From an uncultured Thermomicrobiales bacterium (GTDB lineage: Bacteria > Chloroflexota > Chloroflexia > Thermomicrobiales > UBA6265), in NCBI GenBank assembly GCA_902806395.1, contig CADCWH010000399.1, positions 1-5,235 of the forward strand: a stretch of 5,235 nt of DNA, written 5' to 3'. Made by a program: the position numbers and the translations under genes. Below are positions 1-5,235 of this stretch, one piece after another (the stretch's first letter is position 1; the number at the start of each line of letters is the position of its first letter). Below the pieces are notes generated by a model. The model saw only the letters and a program-made list of their open reading frames with translations. It was not told where the DNA came from and searched no databases.

Positions 1-178
1 AACCGGGTCTCGCTGCCGGCGCGGGTCCGGTGCCCTGTGGCGGTGCCGCGAGGGTACCCGAGACTCTTCGTTTTGTACCTGTCTGGGAACAATGGTGACC
101 AACAGGCCGCGCCGGATCATGGCGGACGGACGTGGCCTCGACTGCGTCGTGTCAGGAACCCCGATGCTCTCCGATGCG
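1..178. other. No supported gene; left-edge non-coding or unresolved sequence
   Basis: This stretch lies downstream of the small minus-strand membrane protein and reaches the window edge. One plus-strand frame stays open from base 1 to 228, but its translation is arginine- and proline-rich and matches no family I know; its right part is antisense to the small gene. A relatively AT-rich patch lies around 65-95, but I could not pair credible -35 and -10 boxes there on either strand. GGGTACCC (about 53-60) is a short perfect palindrome without a T-run, so I do not call a terminator. Confidence 0.4.
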
Positions 179-490
179 CTACCCGTCGCGGCGCGCGGTC
201 TGCCAAGCGTCGGCCAAGTTCACGATGAACGTGGCTGCCCACAGGGAGAGCAGCCGGGGCCGCACGTGGTCCGGTCCAATCCGCGTCTCCCGCAACCCAA
301 AGACATTCCGGGCGATCCAGGTATTGAGCCCGCTCGCGGTGCTCAGCCCGAGTCCGGCCACCAAGAACACGGCCGCCTTCGCCGGTTGTCGGTTGTATGC
401 CTGTCCGAGGCCCTCGGCAAGGGCGGATAACGCTACCGCCACGCCCGCCCGAGAGGGATGATCCCCTGCTCTCCGCTCCATCACCGCCAC
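179..490 (-). CDS. Small two-segment membrane protein resembling the N-terminal domain of sugar ABC permeases
   Basis: This is a 103-residue open frame. It has a basic N-terminus, the motif GLGQAYNRQ at residues 28-36 (without the final Q, 28-35), a hydrophobic stretch at about 38-58, a polar linker (RETRIGPDHVRP, 67-78), and a second hydrophobic segment at about 79-95 ending in NLADAWQTARR. The order 'G-G-Q-Y-N-R-Q, helix, linker, helix, D-A-(Y/W)-x-T-A-R-R' resembles a short membrane domain found ahead of the permease core in some carbohydrate ABC transporters, and stand-alone TM2/DUF5683-like proteins. Here a TAG stop follows directly after the domain, and no permease core follows in the 178 bases downstream. 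It is therefore either a genuine short integral-membrane protein or a remnant. The start is uncertain: GTG at 490, GTG at 484 and ATG at 481 are all in frame, and only a weak GGGGT upstream favours 484. The gene is divergent from the nucleobase permease. Molecular function is unknown. It was recognised from pattern memory, not a search. Confidence 0.6.
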   Translation of the reverse strand: MAVMERRAGDHPSRAGVAVALSALAEGLGQAYNRQPAKAAVFLVAGLGLSTASGLNTWIARNVFGLRETRIGPDHVRPRLLSLWAATFIVNLADAWQTARRDG

Positions 491-1029
491 ACCCCACAGT
501 CAACCGGGCACCACGCGAACGAAGAAGTTCACGTCCGTGACGCACCTCGATGAGTGAGGCTGGGCGCAGATACCGTGCCACTTGGCGCTGCTGGGCAGCG
601 GTGCCGACCGTACATCGCCGCGGGCACGGGGCGACACATGAGCGCGGTGGCATGGGTCGCGGGCCGGCACGGCTCCGCGCTCGGCTGACATCGGTCCGTC
701 ACGCCGTCGCGGGATGGTCGTCGTCGAATGGGCGGTACGCATCACATACCTCGACTGTTCGGCCGGTAAAGCATGCGCCGCTGGTGGAGCCCTCTGGCGT
801 GGGCCCATGCCGGAGTGCTTGGGTGACGCTCCCGGACGGTGGCTCGCCGGACGCATCGGTGCCACCGCATCTCGGACGAGCCGCTCGGTCCAAGGCCGCT
901 TTCCAGCACTCTCCCGCTCCGTCCAATCCAGCACCCACCGAACCCCGTCGCGTCGCACTCCCCTTTGGAACCACATGCCACACCGCGGCTGGGAATGGGA
1001 TATGATGCGTACGTACACTTCCCACCTTC
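491..1029. other. 539-base gap between divergent genes, no credible coding sequence
   Basis: Frames stay open in several directions here, as expected at this GC content, but their translations are rich in Arg, Ser, His, Pro and Trp, lack hydrophobic or motif structure, and match no family I recognise. The region should hold the promoters of both flanking genes. Visible structure: a tight GC hairpin at 586-600 (CGCTGC, loop TGG, GCAGCG); an 8-base perfect inverted repeat GAGCGCGG 640-647 / CCGCGCTC 675-682; and GGCTCG 841-846 / CGAGCC 877-882, extendable by G-C and G-T pairs to 838-885 and enclosing the palindrome CGGTGCCACCG (857-867). I saw no purine-riboswitch core, no tRNA and no convincing T-box. 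The repeats could be chance in GC-rich DNA, the remains of a decayed gene, or a structured leader. Confidence 0.5.
1001..1006 (+). promoter_or_regulatory. Possible -10 box for the nucleobase permease
   Basis: TATGAT matches the bacterial -10 consensus at five of six positions and stands out in GC-rich sequence. Transcription would begin near 1013, about 20 bases before the Shine-Dalgarno sequence of the permease. No good -35 exists: GCCACA at 977-982, with an 18-base spacer, shares only three bases with TTGACA, and TTGGAA at 965-970 is too far away. The 8-base palindrome GTACGTAC (1009-1016) overlaps the predicted start site. Confidence 0.35.
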
Positions 1030-1032
1030 ATG

Positions 1033-1038
1033 GGGAGG
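1033..1038 (+). promoter_or_regulatory. Ribosome binding site that favours the GTG start at 1045
   Basis: GGGAGG, part of a GGGGAGGG run at 1032-1039, lies six bases before GTG 1045. The upstream in-frame ATG at 1030 overlaps this run and has nothing similar ahead of it. The ATG at 1072 is preceded only by a G-rich run without a clear AGG core. This makes GTG 1045 the best start. Confidence 0.6.
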
Positions 1039-1044
1039 GCGAAC

Positions 1045-2496
1045 GTGGCGGGCGCGGACGGGGGTGCGGGGATGAGCAGCCAGGCCGGTGGGTTAGGACG
1101 ACCATCGGGAACCACGGCCGGAACTGAAGACAGTCTCTTCGAGCGGTTGTTCCATCTCCGGGACCACGGCACGGCGGTCCGGACCGAGGTGATGGCCGGG
1201 ATCACGAACTTCATGGTCATGTCCTACATCATCGCGGTGAACCCGATCATCTTGAACCTGGGGGGTGGCGGGCTCGACATCCGCCAGGTCGCCACGGTCA
1301 CCTGCCTGGCGGCCGGGCTACTGACGATCGCGATGGGCCTGTATGCCAACCGGGCGATCGCCATCGCCCCGGGGCTGGGACTGAACGCGATCGTCGCCTT
1401 CACGCTGGTCGGGTCGATGGGCCTGACCTTCCCGCAGGCGATGGGCGTGGTGGTCGCCGAGGGTCTGGTGATCACCCTGCTGGTGCTGCTGGGCATCCGT
1501 CAATACGTCCTCGACGTGGTGCCGCTGGCCCTGAAGCAAGCCATCTCGGTCGGGATCGGCTTCTTCATCCTGTTCATCGGCCTGCGCAACGCCGGGGTGG
1601 CGGGGGTCAGTGCCGCCGGGCTCCCGGAACTCCTCCCGCTGAACACCTGGCCGATCTTCGTGGCGATGGCCGGACTGGTGATCACTCTGGTGCTGGTCGC
1701 CCGCGGCATTCGCGGCGGCATCCTCTGGGGCATTGTCATCGCGACGGCGATCGCCTTCGTGGTGCCGGGAGACGTCGCCAGGTTCCCCGACGAACCACTC
1801 GCCGGGCCGGACTTCGGCCTGATCGGCGAGTTCTCGTTCGGCTTCATCGGCGAGTTGGGCGTCCTGACCGCGATCCTGGTCGTCTTCAGCCTGCTGCTGG
1901 CCGACTTCTTCGACACGATGGGCACGCTGGTCGGGGTCGGCAGCCGGGCGGGCTACCTCGATGATGAGGGGCAGTTCATCGACGCCCGCAAGCCGCTCCT
2001 GGTCGATTCGGCTGCCGCCGCGGTCAGCGGGGCCATGAGCGCCTCGTCCTCGACCTCCTACATCGAGTCGGTGGCCGGAGTCGAGGCGGGCGGCCGGACG
2101 GGCCTAGTCTCGGTGGTGACCGGACTGCTGTTCCTGTTGTCCTTACCCTTCGTCGCCGTCGTCACCGCGATCCCCTCGGTGGCCACCGCACCGGCCCTGA
2201 TCGTGGTCGGCTGCCTGATGGTCGGAGTCCTGGGCGGACGCGAGAGCGGCTCTGGAGGCCTGAAGCATCCCATCGCCTGGGACGATTTCGAAGAGGCCGT
2301 GCCGGTGGTCCTGACGATGCTGGTGATGCCCTTCACCACCAACATCACCAACGGCATCGGGGCCGGTTTCGTCAGCTACGTGCTGCTGAAGGTCGCCCGT
2401 GGCCGGGCGAGCGCGGTCCACCCGGCGATGTACGTGATCGCCGCCGCGTTCCTCGTCTACTTCCTGCGCTGGGCGCTGTTCGACGCGACGTTCTGA
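1045..2496 (+). CDS. NCS2-family (AzgA-like) purine/nucleobase permease
   Basis: This is an inner-membrane transporter expected to import a purine base such as adenine, guanine or hypoxanthine, probably with protons. From GTG 1045 it is 483 residues (488 from ATG 1030, 474 from ATG 1072), a little longer than typical AzgA-type members because of a Gly/Ser-rich N-terminus. After FERLFHLRDHGT comes a string of hydrophobic helices. Family landmarks, numbered from GTG, are: AGITNFMVMSYIIAVNP (about 51-67); APGLGLNA (108-115); the LALKQAISVGIGFFILFIGL helix (about 161-180); ADFFDTMGT (286-294), whose acidic residues sit where substrate-site residues of the family lie; SYIES with E341; GGRTGL (about 349-354); and the C-terminal NITNGIGAGFVSYVLLKVARGR helix. 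All expected core blocks are present, so the gene looks intact. The family call is firm. The exact substrate cannot be read from sequence, and no purine-metabolism gene is adjacent. It converges on the peptidase gene across a 198-base gap. Confidence 0.93.
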   Translation: MAGADGGAGMSSQAGGLGRPSGTTAGTEDSLFERLFHLRDHGTAVRTEVMAGITNFMVMSYIIAVNPIILNLGGGGLDIRQVATVTCLAAGLLTIAMGLYANRAIAIAPGLGLNAIVAFTLVGSMGLTFPQAMGVVVAEGLVITLLVLLGIRQYVLDVVPLALKQAISVGIGFFILFIGLRNAGVAGVSAAGLPELLPLNTWPIFVAMAGLVITLVLVARGIRGGILWGIVIATAIAFVVPGDVARFPDEPLAGPDFGLIGEFSFGFIGELGVLTAILVVFSLLLADFFDTMGTLVGVGSRAGYLDDEGQFIDARKPLLVDSAAAAVSGAMSASSSTSYIESVAGVEAGGRTGLVSVVTGLLFLLSLPFVAVVTAIPSVATAPALIVVGCLMVGVLGGRESGSGGLKHPIAWDDFEEAVPVVLTMLVMPFTTNITNGIGAGFVSYVLLKVARGRASAVHPAMYVIAAAFLVYFLRWALFDATF

Positions 2497-2694
2497 CCCA
2501 CCGACGTTCGAGAACACGATCGCCGGTGATATCTACGTCATCGTGAGTGCGCCGATCGCTGCGCCAGGTTGGCGAATGACCCGTCTGAGCTGAAACGGGA
2601 CTGTGCCCTTCATGGCGAAGCACGCCGCGCCCCTACCATGGTCGGAAACCGCGATGTGTTTCCGATGCCATCCCCGCCTCTGGGAAATGCCCGG
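2497..2694. other. Convergent intergenic region
   Basis: This gap separates the stop of the plus-strand permease from the stop of the minus-strand peptidase. Frames that cross it have no family-like content. Besides the hairpin at 2638-2671 it holds two weaker inverted repeats: CACGAT 2515-2520 / ATCGTG 2540-2545, just downstream of the permease stop, and CCCGT 2580-2584 / ACGGG about 2596-2600. A role in transcription termination for both genes is the natural reading. Confidence 0.5.
2638..2671. terminator. Hairpin between convergent genes, possible bidirectional terminator
   Basis: TCGGAAAC (2642-2649) and GTTTCCGA (2658-2665) form a perfect 8-base stem with an 8-base loop. The stem can be extended by ATGG 2638-2641 pairing with CCAT 2668-2671 across a two-base TG bulge. 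It begins 24 bases past the peptidase stop (minus strand) and lies about 140 bases past the permease stop (plus strand). There is no T-run on either side, so it is not a classical intrinsic terminator. It could act with Rho, protect 3' ends, or be an unpaired-uridine-independent terminator. Confidence 0.4.
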
Positions 2695-4545
2695 TCACAG
2701 CCCCCGCTCCGCGGCCAGCGCCTCCAGGCGGTCGACGTAGCCCGCCATCAGGGCAAAGGCGCGCTCGATCGGCTCGCGGGAGCGCATGTCGATGCCGGCC
2801 GCGTCAAGCAGATCGATCGGGTAGCCGTCACCGCCCGCTTCGAGGAAGGCGATGTACCGTGCCACGGCCGGTTCCCCCTCCGACATAATCTGCTCGGCCA
2901 GGGCAGAGGCAGCGGCGATCCCGGTCCCGTACTGGAAGACGTAAAACGGCGTGTAGAGGTGGCTGAACCGGGCCCAGGTGATGCCGGTCCGGTCGGGGTC
3001 GACGCTGACGGCGTCGCCGTAACCCTCGGCGAAAAGGGCCGCCAGGGCCTCGCCCATCTGGCCGGCGGTGAGGGCCTCGCCGCGCTCGACCCGGCCGTGA
3101 CAGTCCAACTCGAAGCGGGCCAGGATCGGCATGATGAAGAAGTAGCGGAGGAAGTTCGCCATCCGCTCCTCCAATACCGACACCTGCCAGTCCCACCCTG
3201 GGTCGCGGGCGAGCAGGTAGCGGCCCATTAGGGCCTGGTGCAGGTTGGAGGCCGTCTCGGCGGCGAACATCGAGTATGGCCAGTAGGCCATCGGCCGGGA
3301 CCGGGTGGCGTGGTAGGTGTGGAGCGAATGTCCCAATTCGTGGGCAAGGGTGCTAACGCTGCCGATGTCGTCGAGGTAATTCATGCTGATGAAGGGGTGA
3401 GTGCCCTTCGTCCCGTTGCTGAAGGCGCCTCCCCCCTTCCCGATGTTCGGCAGGACGTCGACCCAGCGGTCGGCAATGCCCCGCCGGTTGATCTCCACGT
3501 AGGCCTCGCCCATCGGGGCCAGTGAGGCGAGGATCATCTCTACCCCGTCGGTGAACGGGACGTGGGGAGGGTCCGACGCCAGCGGGGCGGCGAGGTCTCC
3601 GGGGGTCAGGGTCTCGACGCCGAGGAGGCGGCGACGGACGTGAAAATAGCGCTGCCAGGTCGGGTAGTTGGCGCGGACGGTGTCGACCAAGTTGTGGAAC
3701 ACCTCGACCGGGATCTGGTTCGGGGCCAGTGACGCCTCCAGGGCCGAGCCATAGCCACGAGCCTGGGCGTAGAAGACATCGCGCTTGACGCTGCCCGCGT
3801 AGGCGGCGGCGAAGGTGTCGGCGAACGCAAGGTAGGCGTCGGCGGCGAGGTCCCAGGTCTCGCGCCGTACCCGGACATCCCGGCTGGCGAGGAACCGCTC
3901 GATGTTGCCCTGAGAGAGGGGCACGGTCTCGCCATCCTCGTCGGTGATCGAGCCGAACGGCAGGTCATTGTCTTCCAAGACCACGTGCACCGTGCCCGGA
4001 GTACCGAGGGCGTCGCTGGCCCGGGCGAGCAGTTCCTCGATCTCCGCTGGCCGGACGTGGTCACGACGGTCGTGGACGCGGCGGATGGCATGGCGATAGG
4101 GCACCAGGCCGGACACGGTCGCCTCCCAGTCCGCGACCCGCTCGGTGGGGATTTCGAGGATCTCGGTATCGACCCAGGAGACGGCGGCGGCGAAACGGGA
4201 CCGCAGCCCCCCGGCACGGTCGTACGCCGCCGCGTATCGCCCATTGCCGGCGTCTTCAGAGAAGCGCAGGTCAGCATACGCATAGACCCGGGCGACGGCC
4301 TCATAGAGGTCGTCGCGCAGCACCAGGGCGGCCAGCAAGGCGTCGCCCGACTCGGCCAGGCGACCACGGTGCGCGTTTATCTCCGGCAGTCGGGCTTCGG
4401 CCGCGACGAAGGCCGTCTCCCAGGCGTCGTCCGAGGGGAAGACGCTCTCGACGTCCCAGGTCATTTCGACCGGGACCTCGTGCCGGGCGGGGATGGCACC
4501 GGCATGGGGAACGGCTGCGGTCGGGGAACTGGTCGTCTCGGCCAT
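2695..4545 (-). CDS. pepF: Oligoendopeptidase F (peptidase family M3B)
   Basis: This is a cytoplasmic zinc metallopeptidase that cleaves short oligopeptides, usually in peptide recycling or nutrition. The 616-residue frame is close to the usual family length of about 600. A 20-odd-residue Ala/Pro-rich lead precedes the first family block, EVPVEMTWDVESVFPSDDAWE (from about 23). The N-terminal helical domain (about 30-200) includes YAYADLRFSED. The catalytic domain contains GKGGGAFSNG (369-378), HPFISMNY (383-390), the gluzincin motif HELGH (402-406; H402 and H406 bind zinc, E403 is catalytic) and the third zinc ligand E430 in FAAETAS. The C-terminal block FSHLYTPFYVFQYGTGI (527-543) carries the His/Tyr residues that bind substrate in M3 enzymes. 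There is no signal peptide. The ATG at 4545 has GAGGT six bases upstream, supporting this start. It is divergent from the dehydrogenase and convergent with the permease, so probably transcribed alone. All catalytic residues are present and no frameshift is seen. Confidence 0.96.
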   Translation of the reverse strand: MAETTSSPTAAVPHAGAIPARHEVPVEMTWDVESVFPSDDAWETAFVAAEARLPEINAHRGRLAESGDALLAALVLRDDLYEAVARVYAYADLRFSEDAGNGRYAAAYDRAGGLRSRFAAAVSWVDTEILEIPTERVADWEATVSGLVPYRHAIRRVHDRRDHVRPAEIEELLARASDALGTPGTVHVVLEDNDLPFGSITDEDGETVPLSQGNIERFLASRDVRVRRETWDLAADAYLAFADTFAAAYAGSVKRDVFYAQARGYGSALEASLAPNQIPVEVFHNLVDTVRANYPTWQRYFHVRRRLLGVETLTPGDLAAPLASDPPHVPFTDGVEMILASLAPMGEAYVEINRRGIADRWVDVLPNIGKGGGAFSNGTKGTHPFISMNYLDDIGSVSTLAHELGHSLHTYHATRSRPMAYWPYSMFAAETASNLHQALMGRYLLARDPGWDWQVSVLEERMANFLRYFFIMPILARFELDCHGRVERGEALTAGQMGEALAALFAEGYGDAVSVDPDRTGITWARFSHLYTPFYVFQYGTGIAAASALAEQIMSEGEPAVARYIAFLEAGGDGYPIDLLDAAGIDMRSREPIERAFALMAGYVDRLEALAAERGL

Positions 4546-4551
4546 GATCGG

Positions 4552-4556
4552 ACCTC
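4552..4556 (-). promoter_or_regulatory. Ribosome binding site of pepF
   Basis: On the minus strand GAGGT (within GTGAGGT) lies six bases before ATG 4545. This fixes the start of the peptidase and argues against the out-of-frame ATG further upstream near 4558. Confidence 0.65.
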
Positions 4557-4619
4557 ACTCGTCATCGTTCGCTGCCCGTGGAGGGGCGTCGCCGGTGGGG
4601 AGGATCGCATGGGCGGCGT

Positions 4620-4647
4620 CCTCCCGCCACCCGGGACCACCGGGAGG
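4620..4647. repeat. Inverted repeat in the pepF upstream region
   Basis: CCTCCCG (4620-4626) and CGGGAGG (4641-4647) are perfect 7-base arms around a 14-base centre that itself holds CCCGGG. The word CGGGAGGC recurs at 4641-4648 and 4677-4684, 36 bases apart. The position, 75-140 bases upstream of pepF on the minus strand, suits an operator or leader hairpin, but such short GC-rich repeats also arise by chance. I found no convincing -35/-10 pair for pepF here. Confidence 0.3.
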
Positions 4648-4726
4648 CGACCGGCGGCGCCCGTCTTGAGAATCCTCGGGAGGCAGGAAGCAGCCCGACG
4701 GGCGGAGTGTGCGTTCCCGACCTGGC

Positions 4727-4755
4727 TTGACAGCCACCTCCCCACCCCCCAGCAT
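4727..4755 (+). promoter_or_regulatory. Candidate promoter for the alcohol dehydrogenase
   Basis: TTGACA at 4727-4732 is a perfect -35 box. Seventeen bases later, CAGCAT (4750-4755) matches the -10 consensus at three positions, including the important second A and last T. The spacer contains an unusual C-run (CCCCACCCCCC, about 4740-4750). Transcription would start near 4762, leaving a leader of about 50 bases. The -10 is weak, so the promoter may need an activator, or the TTGACA may be coincidental. Confidence 0.4.
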
Positions 4756-4766
4756 GCGCCCCATAT

Positions 4767-4788
4767 CGGTGACCGGGGATCGTCACCG
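4767..4788 (+). promoter_or_regulatory. Inverted repeat in the dehydrogenase leader, possible operator or hairpin
   Basis: CGGTGAC (4767-4773) and GTCACCG (4782-4788) are perfect 7-base arms around the 8-base centre CGGGGATC. The repeat lies just downstream of the likely transcription start and ends 25 bases before the ATG. It could be the binding site of a dimeric repressor, or an RNA hairpin in the 5' leader just ahead of the ribosome binding site. Chance is not excluded at this GC content. Confidence 0.35.
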
Positions 4789-4802
4789 GTGGTTCGTCCG
4801 AT

Positions 4803-4809
4803 GGAGGAG
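4803..4809 (+). promoter_or_regulatory. Ribosome binding site of the alcohol dehydrogenase
   Basis: GGAGGAG ends four bases before ATG 4814 (six from the GGAGG core). The nearby ATG at 4801 overlaps this sequence and is out of frame, so 4814 is the start. Confidence 0.7.
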
Positions 4810-4813
4810 CGAG

Positions 4814-5235
4814 ATGGCGAAGGCAGACCTCATCACCGCCCGGGGGGCAATCGCGCGGGAACCGGGAGCGCCGAGCGCGATCGAGGAGTTCACGATCGCG
4901 CCGCCGGGGCCGGGCGAGGTGCTGGTCCAAATCGTGGCCAGCGGCGTCTGCCACACCGACCTGTCGGCCAAGAACGGCGTCTTCGGCACGTCGGGTTTCC
5001 CATTCTTGCTCGGGCACGAGGGGGCGGGAATCATCGAGCGGGTCGGGGAGGGCGTCACCAATGTCGCCGAGGGTGACCACGTCATCTTGGCATGGCGGGC
5101 GCCGTGCGGCGCCTGCCGATTCTGCCTGTCCGGTAAGCCCCACCTCTGCGCGGCGTCGCTGAACGCCAAGCCGGGGATGACGACCCACGATGGCCTGGCG
5201 CTGACGCCGATCCTGGGGATCGGCACGTTCTGCGA
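4814..5235 (+). CDS. Zinc-dependent alcohol dehydrogenase, formaldehyde/mycothiol-type (N-terminal part)
   Basis: The frame runs off the window after 140 complete codons; full family length is about 360-370, so more than half is missing, including the NAD(P)-binding Rossmann fold. What is present is the GroES-like catalytic domain of a medium-chain dehydrogenase: PPGPGEVLVQI (30-40), SGVCHTD with catalytic-zinc ligand C46, LLGHEGAG with H68 and E69 (65-72), and VGEGVTNVAEGDHVIL. The structural-zinc cysteines C98, C101, C104 and C112 form the usual C-x2-C-x2-C-x7-C pattern. The WRAPCGAC block (94-101), the NAKPGMTTHDGLALTPILGIGTF segment (117-139) and the general order resemble S-(hydroxymethyl)mycothiol dehydrogenase / S-nitrosomycothiol reductase (MscR), suggesting oxidation of a formaldehyde-thiol adduct or an alcohol. 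That subgroup assignment is from memory; a generic class III-like alcohol dehydrogenase is the alternative. Start ATG 4814 is supported by a strong ribosome binding site. Confidence 0.88.
   Translation, partial: MAKADLITARGAIAREPGAPSAIEEFTIAPPGPGEVLVQIVASGVCHTDLSAKNGVFGTSGFPFLLGHEGAGIIERVGEGVTNVAEGDHVILAWRAPCGACRFCLSGKPHLCAASLNAKPGMTTHDGLALTPILGIGTFC

Noticed and set aside
1..228. Open plus-strand frame entering from the left edge, possibly the end of a gene
   Set aside because: Its translation shows no recognisable domain, and it overlaps in antisense the better supported small membrane protein.
586..600. GC hairpin CGCTGC-TGG-GCAGCG as a terminator of the small minus-strand gene or a small RNA
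   Set aside because: It lies upstream of that gene, not downstream, and no T-run follows it on either strand.
857..870. T-box-like core: the minus strand reads GGTGGCACCG
   Set aside because: The match to the T-box consensus breaks down after ACCG. No Stem I or terminator is apparent, and the nearest minus-strand gene starts about 350 bases away and is neither an aminoacyl-tRNA synthetase nor an amino-acid gene.
900..1044. Possible purine riboswitch ahead of a purine permease
   Set aside because: I looked for the conserved three-way-junction core and its two loop sequences and did not see them. The leader after the presumed start site is only about 20-30 bases.
500..1220. Several overlapping open frames of 130-170 codons on both strands in the gap before the permease
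   Set aside because: Translations are rich in Arg, Ser, Pro, His and Trp, lack hydrophobic cores or motifs, have no clear ribosome binding sites, and some run into the permease gene in antisense.
3985..5076. A 363-codon plus-strand open frame antisense to pepF and running into the dehydrogenase
   Set aside because: Most of it is the reverse complement of pepF codons, its translation is Gly/Arg-rich with no family motif, and it overlaps the real dehydrogenase start in another frame. Long antisense frames are expected in GC-rich genes.

Overview
The window is GC-rich with strong G/C preference at third codon positions. It looks like an ordinary chromosomal region of a high-GC bacterium. The protein sequences read most like Thermomicrobia/Sphaerobacter-type Chloroflexota, with Actinobacteria as the alternative. 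That placement rests on family resemblance and composition only and is tentative. There are no transposases, phage genes, CRISPR repeats, tRNAs or rRNAs.

Layout: (1) 1-178, no supported gene. (2) 179-490, minus strand: a small protein of about 100 residues with a GLGQAYNRQ motif and two membrane segments, resembling the N-terminal domain seen on some sugar ABC permeases but standing alone. (3) 491-1029, a long non-coding stretch between divergent genes, with several GC-rich inverted repeats and a possible -10 box at its right end. (4) 1045-2496, plus strand: a complete NCS2-family (AzgA-like) purine/nucleobase permease, best started at a GTG with a strong Shine-Dalgarno sequence. (5) 2497-2694, the gap between two convergent genes, with a good hairpin that may terminate transcription. 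(6) 2695-4545, minus strand: complete oligoendopeptidase F (M3B zinc peptidase) with an intact HELGH site. (7) 4546-4813, a divergent intergenic region with ribosome binding sites for both flanking genes, a TTGACA box and a perfect inverted repeat. (8) 4814 to the window end, plus strand: the first 140 residues of a zinc-dependent medium-chain alcohol dehydrogenase that most resembles the S-(hydroxymethyl)mycothiol (formaldehyde) dehydrogenase / MscR subgroup.

Neighbouring genes are divergent or convergent, so each seems to be its own transcription unit and there is no operon in view. Nucleobase uptake, peptide degradation and aldehyde/alcohol oxidation are unconnected housekeeping or catabolic tasks. 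I found no convincing undescribed system. The points most worth checking are the stand-alone permease-type domain, the thiol cofactor of the dehydrogenase and its control region, and the structured 539-base gap upstream of the permease.
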